From an uncultured bacterium (lineage in GTDB: Bacteria > Planctomycetota > UBA1135 > GCA-002686595), in NCBI GenBank assembly GCA_938075305.1, contig CALJGV010000015.1, positions 1 through 49,935 of the forward strand: a stretch of DNA of 49,935 nucleotides. The letters run 5' to 3'. The translations under genes were made by a program, and so were the position numbers. The first letter of the stretch is position 1, and every line of letters begins with the position of its first letter. The notes beneath the pieces were generated by a model. That model was not told where the DNA came from and did not search any database. It was given only the letters and a program-made list of their open reading frames with translations. Positions 43,392 to 49,935 of this stretch are shown here, one piece after another.

Positions 43392-44387
43392 ATGAACGAG
43401 CCGAGCGTTGAGACCCCCGGCGGCGAGGGGCTGATCTTCGCCGTCCTCCTGGACGGTGAGGGAGGCGCGCAGGAGTTGGACTGGGCTGGTGTCCGCTCCT
43501 GGACGCCCGAACAGGGATTCCTGTGGACGCACTTGGACTACCGCGCTCCTGGCGTCGAAGAGTGGCTCCGCGAGGGCCTCGGGCTCGACGATGTCCTCAT
43601 CGAAGCCCTGTGCGCGCAGGCGACGCGCCCGAGATCTTCCAGCCGGGGAAAGGGCATCCTGATCAACCTCCGCGCGATCAACCCCGCGGTCAAGTGGGAC
43701 CCCGACGAGATGGTCGCCTTTCGGCTGTGGGTGGACCACCGGTGCGCCGTGTCCCTCCGTCACCGTCAGCTCCAGGTCCCCAGCGACGTTCGGGATGCGC
43801 TCGTGAGCGGCAGCGGGCCCTCCGGAGCCGGCGAGCTGCTGGTTGAACTCTGCGCACGCATCTTCGATCCGCTCTCCGACCTGGTGGGCAGCATCGATGA
43901 CGAGGCGGACGCCATCGAGGACCGGATCCTGAGTCAGCAGGACCGCGAGCTCCGGTCGAAGATCAGCGACCTGCGGCGCCGGGCCATCGGGCTGCGCCGG
44001 TTCCTCGCTCCCCAGCGGGACGCCATGGGGCACCTCGACGCGGTCCTCGTGGACTGGCTCGCAGACCGAGAGCGTCTCATGCTGCGGGAGCTGAGCGACC
44101 GGCTGCTGCGCTTCGTCGAGGAGCTCGATGCGGTCCGGGATCGGGCAGCGGTCACCCAGGAAGAACTCAGCGCGCGGCTCGCGGAGTCCATGAACCGGAC
44201 GATGTACTTGCTCTCCATCGTCACGGCCATCTTCCTGCCCCTCGGCTTGCTGACGGGACTGCTCGGTATCAACGTGGGGGGGATGCCCGGCGTCGAGTCG
44301 GAGATGGCGTTCACCTACGTCTGTACCTTTCTCGTCGTGATGGCCGTCGGACTCTGGGGGGTCTTCCGGCACAAGCGCCTGCTCTGA
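43392..44387 (+). CDS. CorA/ZntB family divalent cation transporter
   Basis: This 331-aa protein has a large N-terminal cytoplasmic domain, a long stalk helix (EELDAVRDRAAVTQEELSAR) and two C-terminal membrane helices. The pore motif is GIN in LLTGLLGINVGGMPG, as in ZntB and some CorA relatives, rather than GMN as in E. coli CorA. The conserved SMNRTMYLLSIVTAIFLPL precedes it. A zinc or other divalent cation is therefore likelier than magnesium, but this is inference. It is a single gene on the plus strand. An inverted repeat (44400-44408 with 44431-44439) lies in the gap to the convergent small gene. Confidence 0.9.
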   Translation: MNEPSVETPGGEGLIFAVLLDGEGGAQELDWAGVRSWTPEQGFLWTHLDYRAPGVEEWLREGLGLDDVLIEALCAQATRPRSSSRGKGILINLRAINPAVKWDPDEMVAFRLWVDHRCAVSLRHRQLQVPSDVRDALVSGSGPSGAGELLVELCARIFDPLSDLVGSIDDEADAIEDRILSQQDRELRSKISDLRRRAIGLRRFLAPQRDAMGHLDAVLVDWLADRERLMLRELSDRLLRFVEELDAVRDRAAVTQEELSARLAESMNRTMYLLSIVTAIFLPLGLLTGLLGINVGGMPGVESEMAFTYVCTFLVVMAVGLWGVFRHKRLL

Positions 44388-44443
44388 TCCGCAGGCCACC
44401 GGAGCCGGGACCAAACCCGCGAGGCCGATGCCGGCTCCGCGGG

Positions 44444-44704
44444 CTAGTGGCTCCGGTCGTCGACGAGCTGGAAGAACGCGCCGATCACCAGCGAGGCCAT
44501 GACCACGAGGAATCCGGTTCCCAGCTGCTGGCCGCCGTTCTCCGCGAAGGGCGAGGTGAGGATTAAGACGGCGCCCAGGAACAGCGGGATCTTCACCAGC
44601 TGTCGCCCGACCCCTGCGAACGTCCACTCGCTCAAGGGCTTCATGGTCAGTCCGGGGCGTTCGGACGGCGGCGAGGGTACGGGGGTGTTCTTGTCCTTGC
44701 TCAT
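44444..44704 (-). CDS. Small two-helix membrane protein, hypothetical
   Basis: This 86-aa product has two membrane segments (LVKIPLFLGAVLILTSPF and LGTGFLVVMASLVIGAFF) and a hydrophilic N terminus rich in Pro/Ser. The C terminus is acidic (LVDDRSH). Its stop faces the transporter stop across 56 bases containing a 9-bp inverted repeat. I do not recognise a family. Confidence 0.6.
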   Translation of the reverse strand: MSKDKNTPVPSPPSERPGLTMKPLSEWTFAGVGRQLVKIPLFLGAVLILTSPFAENGGQQLGTGFLVVMASLVIGAFFQLVDDRSH

Positions 44705-44840
44705 GGGGAAGGGGCGGCTCTGGCTCCCGGGGGGCTAGTGTGTTCCGGGGGGGGAGCTCGTAATCCGAGCCTAACAGCAGGCGGGTCTTCTGAGCGTTGT
44801 TCGGGCGCGCAAGCCTTGGAGCTGACGCCTGCGGGCGGTC

Positions 44841-46166
44841 CTAGAGGACCCTCCGGGGCGGGACGATGACATTTGCGGTCAGTGTGCCCCCGACCAGCGC
44901 GGCGCCCACCAGGAGCATCTCGTAGACCGACGCCACCCCGTCGAGGGCGTTCTGGTCGGCGAATGCACTCAGCGCGCGATAGCCAATGGCGCCCGGAACG
45001 AGCACCAGCAGGCCGGGCAGCAGCGGCACCGTGGCAGGCCGATCCTTGAGTCTGGCGTAGGCGTTGGAGAAGGCGGCCACAGCGAGGGCGCCGGCGAACG
45101 CAGCGGCCGCCGAGACCTGAACCGGGCCGTCCGTGGCGTTCCCATTGGCGATGAGCCAGGCGGTGAGCTTCGCGGCAGCGAACCCTGCTGCACTTGAGCC
45201 AAGGATCCACGGGAGCTCGCGCAGCCGCGCGCCGAAGAGCAGGCCGAAGCCGGTGGCGGCGAGCGTGAGGAGGACCGCGAGCGCGAGGGGGGACGAGAGC
45301 CAGGCCTCTGGTTCGGGGGCGGGGAACGGGCCAGAGAGCGGGATGATGGTCCTGACCACGAGCCGGCCGAGGTAGGCGCCGAAGGCGATGGTCAAGAAGA
45401 CCGTCATGGAGCCCGCCAGACGGGCGGTGCCCGAGGCGAGGTTGCGGGTGGCCAGCTCCACCAGGGCAACGGTCAGGGACAGGCCCGGCACCAGGACGAT
45501 CACGCTGGCGAGCGCGACCACCCGGTCATCCACAGCGCCTCCGAGGACGTGAGCTCCGAGCAGGCCCACTCCCGCCGCCAGGAAGGCGGCGAAGGGCTCG
45601 AAGGTCCCGGTGGTCCCCTCCTTCCGGGAGGAGATCCGCTCCAGCAGGCCGATCACGAGGCCGACCGCAGCGGAGAGCAGCGCGTCCGCGAGGCAGCCCC
45701 CGAAGAAGACCGCCGCGGCACCGGCCGCGAGGGCGTGCCCGATCAGAGAGGGGACGCCGCCGCCGCGGGTCGGGGCGGCGTGCAGCAGCTCCATCTGCTC
45801 AAGGGCCCCGGCGTGGTCAATCTCGCCGTCCTCCACCCGCTCGAGCACCTCGTCCATCGCCACGAGTCGGCCCAGGTCCACGCCGCCGGGCTGCACACGC
45901 AGGAGGCGAACGCCGCCGCCGGTCAACTCGCCGTCGAAGCCCAGGAAGATCGAGGTAGGGGAGGAGAACACCTGCACCTCCTGTCCCGCGTCCGCGGCGA
46001 GCTTCACGATGACCCGCTCGAGCCTGTGGCCAGGGGTGCCGTAGGCGTGCAGCAGCTCAGCCGTCCTCAACAGGAAGCGCGTCAGCGCCGGATCGACGGA
46101 CGTTGGAGTCCGGAGATCTGCGGGCGGCGAGCTCGGCGCTGACGGGTCCAGGGGGGAGGAGGGCAC
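44841..46166 (-). CDS. Threonine/serine exporter family protein (ThrE type)
   Basis: The N-terminal half matches the ThrE/DUF1212 domain: FLLRTAELLHAYGTPGHRLE, VFSSPTSIFLGFDGE and a membrane series with FFGGCLADALLSAAVGLVIG. The second half, after VLVPGLSLTVALVELATRN, matches the DUF3815 domain with VPLLPGLLVLVPGAIGYRAL. About ten membrane segments are visible. I place the start at the GTG at 46166 (441 aa), since the frame upstream to GTG 46307 is low-complexity Pro/Ser/Arg. Neither start has a clear ribosome binding site. Family members export threonine, serine or small peptides. Confidence 0.88.
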   Translation of the reverse strand: MPSSPLDPSAPSSPPADLRTPTSVDPALTRFLLRTAELLHAYGTPGHRLERVIVKLAADAGQEVQVFSSPTSIFLGFDGELTGGGVRLLRVQPGGVDLGRLVAMDEVLERVEDGEIDHAGALEQMELLHAAPTRGGGVPSLIGHALAAGAAAVFFGGCLADALLSAAVGLVIGLLERISSRKEGTTGTFEPFAAFLAAGVGLLGAHVLGGAVDDRVVALASVIVLVPGLSLTVALVELATRNLASGTARLAGSMTVFLTIAFGAYLGRLVVRTIIPLSGPFPAPEPEAWLSSPLALAVLLTLAATGFGLLFGARLRELPWILGSSAAGFAAAKLTAWLIANGNATDGPVQVSAAAAFAGALAVAAFSNAYARLKDRPATVPLLPGLLVLVPGAIGYRALSAFADQNALDGVASVYEMLLVGAALVGGTLTANVIVPPRRVL

Positions 46167-46317
46167 GCCGGGAGTGTGCGCTTGCGCAGCGTCTGGGCAA
46201 GACCGTCCGCGCGGAATCGTCGAGGGGGGGGACGCTCGAAGTGGGACTGGCCGCGGAGCGGGCAGGTCACCTGTCCTTGTAGGCGCCGTGGTACCGACAG
46301 GACTCACCGCCGCTCGC

Positions 46318-46506
46318 CTACATGCTCAACCCGAGCCCCTCGAAGTACTTCTCGTGGTGCCGCAGCTCCTGCCCCGACCAGGCTCGGTCGCATCGGGCGC
46401 AGTGTGCCTCGGGCGCGGCCTGGGGCGCATCTCCTTCAGGGGCCAGGCAGCCGATGGCAAGAGGCAGAGCCAGGGCCAGGGCCCGGTCCGCGCGGGGACC
46501 GGTCAC
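46318..46506 (-). CDS. Small lipoprotein with CxxC motif
   Basis: This 62-aa frame starts at GTG 46506, overlapping the haloperoxidase-like gene stop as GTGA, which suggests translational coupling. It has a hydrophobic segment ending in LPLAIGC (lipobox-like, Cys 20) and a short mature part with HCARCD and ELRHHEKYFEGLGL. The longer open frame to 46863 lies inside the upstream gene. CARC followed by two His could bind a metal; it lacks the CxxCH of cytochrome c. No family is recognised. Confidence 0.55.
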   Translation of the reverse strand: MTGPRADRALALALPLAIGCLAPEGDAPQAAPEAHCARCDRAWSGQELRHHEKYFEGLGLSM

Positions 46507-48917
46507 TGGAAGGTGACGGCGACCGCGTCGGTGAAGTTCGAGTTCAGCGGCGCCACGTCCCGGTGCCAGAGCTGGAAGTGCCAGGTCTCGCCCGCCTGGA
46601 CCGCCACGGCGCCCGTGGGCTGGGGCATGAGGGTCAGGTCCACCGAACCGATCATGGTGCCCGTCGAGCCGGCGGAGAGGACGCCGCCGCCCACCCCGCG
46701 GCCGATGCTCCCTGACACGCAGAGGGTGCCCACGCTCCCCGGGATCGGGGAGATGCTGCCCGGGGTGGTCGAGGCCAGGAAGTAGCCCAGGGAGTTCTGG
46801 GGCAGGCTGCGGGCGCTGACATGGAAGTCGTTGGCCGTCAGGTCGACGCTCCCGAGGATGCACACCTCGCCCGGGATCCCGGTGGAGTTGGGCACGGCCG
46901 GCGCGCAGTAGTCCGCGCCGATCTCCTCGCAGCGGTCGACAACGCCGTTGCTGTCGAGGTCAACGGTGGGGGCGAAGTTCCCCGAGTCACAGGCCGTCCC
47001 GTTCCAGAAGAGCTGGGCGAGGTCGTGGGCCTCCTCACCGATCTCCTGGCCCATCTGGCGACCGGGCAGGTCATCGGCGGGGGGGTGGATGCCACCCCAG
47101 ATGCGCGAGAGGGAGCACTGGTCCGAGGCGTCGTAGTAGGAGGCCCACTGCAGGCGCACGTCGACGCTCGGGCCTTCCTCGAACACGAGGAACTGGTCCT
47201 GCGGGCAGACGTACTCCCCGAGCCCATCGGGGAAGTAGGGGGAGCCCGTCAGGCGGTCCATCATCACCGCCGCGGCGCGGCTGTAGGTGCTGTGCCCGGA
47301 GACGTAGCCAGCGAAGGGGGGGGTGACGAAGGAGGGGCGCTGATAGGGCCACCACTCCTCGGCGAGGATCCAGCCGACGCCCGCCTGGTCGACCAGCGGG
47401 TCCACGATGTAGTCCGGGCCCCGCCACGCCAGAACGGCGATCCTGCCCTCTTCACCTGCGAGGTGCTCGTGGCGCTGGCCGGGGGCCGTGGTCGCCGCGG
47501 TGATGACCTCGACGTAACCGGGGTGGAGGTTGATGCCGTCCGGGTGGTAGCTGGGCTGCTGCGGATCCGAGCGCTGCCCAAGGCCCGCGAGGTAGCGCAG
47601 GGCGCTGACCGGGCGCGGGTAGTCGTACCAGCCCTTCACGCCCCAGGCGGCGATCGCGGCGTCCTGCATGGCGCCCCCCATGGCGAGGTAGGTCTTCACG
47701 CACCACTCCAGGTCGTTGAGCACGGGGCCCGTTCCGCCCAGCTGCTTCACGAGGGAGGGATGGTCCGAGACGTCGTTGAGGAGCACGAACCAGTGGCCCG
47801 GAGGGGTCTCGGAGTCGGGGCCGTCGGCCCAGAACTCCGCGAGCACGCGGGCGTAATCGCCGCGGGGCACCATCTGCGGCGCATACGGCTGGCCGGTCAC
47901 CGGGTTGGTGGCATAGCCGGTGCCCCAGTCGCCCCCGTCGAAGTAGTCGTAGTACTGATCGGACTGGGCCGCTGACGCGAGCGGAGCGTTGCCCACCCCC
48001 GCGGGGGAGACATCCACCATCACGCCGTCCGCGGGGTCGAGGTGTGCGGACCAGACGCTGACCATCTCGAACCCGTTCCGGTAGCGGTCGAGGGGGTCCT
48101 CGATGAGGGGGGGAGCGCCGGGGTCCTTGAAGACCCAGTAGTTGAAGCCGTCGCGCTGGTACACCGTCTTGTCCTGCTCGCTCAGCGCCCAGCGGGAGAC
48201 GATGCCCCACTCGGGCGAGATGAAGTCGGGGTACCCGAACGCGATCACGTTGCCCGCCTGGTCGATGAAGAACTGCAGGCTCAGGGGCTGCCAGCGGTTG
48301 GGATCGGTGAAGGTCGGGTTGCCCGGGAGCTCCACCACGAGGGCGTCGTTGACGGGCAGGTAGAACCGGTTGGCGTAGTCGTTGGGCTCGTTGCTGTTGT
48401 CCCGGTCCCCATAGGCGAGCACCGTCGCCGCGATCCGGTTGCCGATGGCGCTGGGGGAGTTGCCCACCGTCGAGTTGTTGGTGGGGTCGAAGCCCTGGGC
48501 GGTCATCACCGCGTCGTACTGGGGGAGCATCACGGCCGCCCCGGGCGAGTTGGCGAAGCGGGACTTCAGGATCTGGTACGACGCGTAGCAGATGGCCTCG
48601 CTGCGCAGGACGTCGACGTTCGGCGCCGTGGTGGCGTGGTCCTCCTGGAACAGGACCGTGTCCGCGGTGCTGTCGTAGGTGGCCCATGCGTCCCACATGG
48701 CGATGGACACGTGGTAGAGGTTCCGGGCGTGGATCGTCGGCCGCGCGAGGTCGTTGCGGATTGACTCCAGGAGCACCTCGTTCCATTCGCGGGCCGCGGA
48801 GTGCTGGCCCGCCGACTGGGGCCACGCCTGGACGGGCTGCTGGAGCGAGCCCACGGCGACGGCGGTGCAGAGCGCCGCGGTGAGCGTCGAGCGGAGGGTC
48901 GAGGCGGCTGATCTCAT
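46503..48917 (-). CDS. Exported vanadium-haloperoxidase/PAP2-superfamily protein with C-terminal adhesion-type module
   Basis: I set the start at ATG 48917 because it gives a signal peptide (TLTAALCTAVAVGSLQQPVQ); the frame is open 51 codons further. The 804-aa product carries PFAGYVSGHSTYSRAAAV (His at about 542) and SRIWGGIHPPADDLPGRQMG (His at about 609), the SGH and SRxxxGxHxxxD motifs of vanadate-dependent haloperoxidases and related acid phosphatases. A dockerin-like calcium motif DLDSNGVVDRCEE lies near 655. From about 669 a Cys-containing module follows (YCAPAVPNSTGIPGEVCILG...), beta-rich, probably for attachment or secretion. The first Lys/Arg of the vanadate site is not obvious by eye. 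Confidence 0.82.
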   Translation of the reverse strand: MRSAASTLRSTLTAALCTAVAVGSLQQPVQAWPQSAGQHSAAREWNEVLLESIRNDLARPTIHARNLYHVSIAMWDAWATYDSTADTVLFQEDHATTAPNVDVLRSEAICYASYQILKSRFANSPGAAVMLPQYDAVMTAQGFDPTNNSTVGNSPSAIGNRIAATVLAYGDRDNSNEPNDYANRFYLPVNDALVVELPGNPTFTDPNRWQPLSLQFFIDQAGNVIAFGYPDFISPEWGIVSRWALSEQDKTVYQRDGFNYWVFKDPGAPPLIEDPLDRYRNGFEMVSVWSAHLDPADGVMVDVSPAGVGNAPLASAAQSDQYYDYFDGGDWGTGYATNPVTGQPYAPQMVPRGDYARVLAEFWADGPDSETPPGHWFVLLNDVSDHPSLVKQLGGTGPVLNDLEWCVKTYLAMGGAMQDAAIAAWGVKGWYDYPRPVSALRYLAGLGQRSDPQQPSYHPDGINLHPGYVEVITAATTAPGQRHEHLAGEEGRIAVLAWRGPDYIVDPLVDQAGVGWILAEEWWPYQRPSFVTPPFAGYVSGHSTYSRAAAVMMDRLTGSPYFPDGLGEYVCPQDQFLVFEEGPSVDVRLQWASYYDASDQCSLSRIWGGIHPPADDLPGRQMGQEIGEEAHDLAQLFWNGTACDSGNFAPTVDLDSNGVVDRCEEIGADYCAPAVPNSTGIPGEVCILGSVDLTANDFHVSARSLPQNSLGYFLASTTPGSISPIPGSVGTLCVSGSIGRGVGGGVLSAGSTGTMIGSVDLTLMPQPTGAVAVQAGETWHFQLWHRDVAPLNSNFTDAVAVTFQ

Positions 48918-49285
48918 GTGCGGGTCATGTGTGGCTCGGGAACTCCACCTGGTTGGCTGGGCCCCGCATTCGGCGACGCGGTGACCCTGTACGACCGATG
49001 GAGAGTGTCTCATGAACCTCCCCACCTGCAGGTAAATAGTCCGCTGTCCGGGGACCTGAAGCGCAAGCAATCGGACATCTGGGGTGGCGCGACAGATTGC
49101 CGTGCGTCAATTCGGGAGCGCGTGGTCCCCAAGGCTCACTGCGGGCACCCTCGGTCCCCTGAGCCTCGGCTCCGGCGGTGGGGCCGGCCCGCACCTTGCC
49201 CGCGAGGCCAGCGGGTACCCTGATGGCCGGCCCCGCGATGCCCCGCCGGTCTTGACCGGCACCCCCGCCTCCCCAGGACCATTCC
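48918..49285. other. Divergent intergenic region
   Basis: These 368 bases separate the haloperoxidase-like gene (minus) from the right-edge coiled-coil gene (plus). It must contain both leaders. I see GC-rich inverted repeats (around 49200-49260) but no clear promoter hexamers, and no gene. AGGA about 8 bases before 49286 supports the start of the plus-strand gene. Confidence 0.45.
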
Positions 49286-49935
49286 ATGAGATCGCCCGCT
49301 GTCTTGTTCGCGGTCACGTCGTTCCTCTCCGCCTCCTTCGGCGCCGCGGCGGTGCTCGTGTTCTCCTCGTCCCAGGAGCAGGTCGATTCCCCGCCCCCTG
49401 TTCGGAGAGTCGAGCGCGTCGAGGGCCAGTCCACCGGGCTGGGCGAGGGGACCGACGAAGGGCTGCGGATGACCGTCGCGCGCCTCGAGGAGGAGGTGCG
49501 CGGGCTGAGAGCTCAGCTGGGTCAGCTCGCCAGCGCCCGCAGCGCCATCGGCTCAGCGGCGCCCACGGTCGAGGGATCGGAGGAGGTCGACGGGGCCAGC
49601 GCGGCCCGTGAGGAGGCGGTCTTCGAGGAGGTGACGAGGGCCCTCGCCAAGATCGATGAGCTGAAGGCCGCGGCGGCCCGGGTGGAGGAGCTCAAGAAAC
49701 GGGGGGAGGAGCAGAGCAAGGCCTTCGACGAGTACGACGAGGTCCAGGCGAACCTCTCGGACCGGATCGCCAAGCTCGCGGAGTCCGTGCCCATGAGCGA
49801 CGCGGACCGCAGGGACCTGCAGCGACTCTCGGATCTGCAGGTCGAGCGAATGCGAGACCTCACCCGCTCGTGGGCGACCGCGGAGCTCACGGATGAGGAG
49901 GTCGCGGAGCGGTTCATGGCGGAGCGCAGGGAGCA
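49286..49935 (+). CDS. Membrane-anchored coiled-coil protein (partial, cut by right edge)
   Basis: Translated by hand from the ATG at 49286, open for 216 codons to the window end. The N terminus (SPAVLFAVTSFLSASFGAAA) is a signal peptide or membrane anchor. A heptad-rich region follows (MTVARLEEEVRGLRAQLGQL, then VTRALAKIDELKAAAARVEE) with high Glu/Arg/Ala content. No family is recognised. It is unrelated in sequence to the left-edge coiled-coil protein except in composition. The C terminus lies outside the window. Confidence 0.7.
   Translation, partial: MRSPAVLFAVTSFLSASFGAAAVLVFSSSQEQVDSPPPVRRVERVEGQSTGLGEGTDEGLRMTVARLEEEVRGLRAQLGQLASARSAIGSAAPTVEGSEEVDGASAAREEAVFEEVTRALAKIDELKAAAARVEELKKRGEEQSKAFDEYDEVQANLSDRIAKLAESVPMSDADRRDLQRLSDLQVERMRDLTRSWATAELTDEEVAERFMAERRE

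Noticed and set aside
46507..46863. Longer version of the small CxxC lipoprotein
   Set aside because: The extra residues lie inside the haloperoxidase-like gene in another frame and would bury the lipobox-like signal.

Overview
The window is a GC-rich bacterial chromosome segment that most resembles a deep-branching planctomycete. The evidence is a MoxR / DUF58 / BatA / von Willebrand operon joined to very large PQQ-like propeller proteins, an AroD-AroE fusion, a secreted sulfatase, a secreted M56 peptidase with its BlaI repressor, and a haloperoxidase-like exoprotein with a dockerin-like motif and a Cys-containing C-terminal module. The phylum call is inference from gene content; no rRNA is present.

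Layout. (1) 1-16,889, all minus strand: a tightly packed operon read MoxR ATPase -> DUF58 -> BatA/VWA -> VWA/amidotransferase-like -> 1,616-aa double propeller -> alpha/alpha-toroid protein -> DUF4175-like membrane protein -> coiled-coil protein ending in a (QQSGQ)n repeat that runs off the left edge. Most junctions overlap by 4 bases or are under 25 bases apart. (2) 17,198-19,402: a second secreted propeller protein. (3) 19,529-21,236: enolase followed by a small FtsB/DivIC-like protein. (4) 21,290-27,429, plus strand: phosphatidylserine synthase, a FolK-PanC fusion, IspE, a DUF2520 reductase-like protein, an AroD-AroE fusion and shikimate kinase. From FolK-PanC onward every start overlaps the preceding stop. 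(5) 27,552-30,524: a large exported protein of unknown function. (6) 30,521-33,460: an initiator tRNA with its own promoter and terminator, then a two-gene islet (DUF1611 protein plus ornithine/alanine-racemase-family enzyme). The islet is bounded on the far side by a second, slightly diverged copy of the tRNA 3' end plus terminator. (7) 33,719-49,935: accessory and envelope genes: Old Yellow Enzyme, small membrane protein, sulfatase, M56 peptidase with a repeat tail and its BlaI repressor, secreted phospholipase D-like protein, outer-membrane barrel, DsrE-like protein, CorA/ZntB transporter, ThrE-type exporter, small lipoprotein, haloperoxidase-like exoprotein, and an anchored coiled-coil protein cut by the right edge.

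How the genes fit together. The left operon looks like one envelope machine: a AAA ATPase, several VWA proteins whose adhesion sites face either side of the membrane, and exported propeller, toroid and coiled-coil scaffolds. The middle operon groups folate, pantothenate, isoprenoid and shikimate steps under apparent translational coupling. The M56/BlaI pair has two tandem 19-bp palindromes just upstream of blaI, which suggests autoregulation by proteolysis. The strongest candidate for something undescribed is the tRNA-fMet-associated islet carrying an amino-acid acylation/racemisation-like gene pair without a recognisable integrase. Starts of several genes were reset from overlaps, ribosome binding sites and signal peptides. 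All functional calls rest on motif recognition by eye, with no database search.
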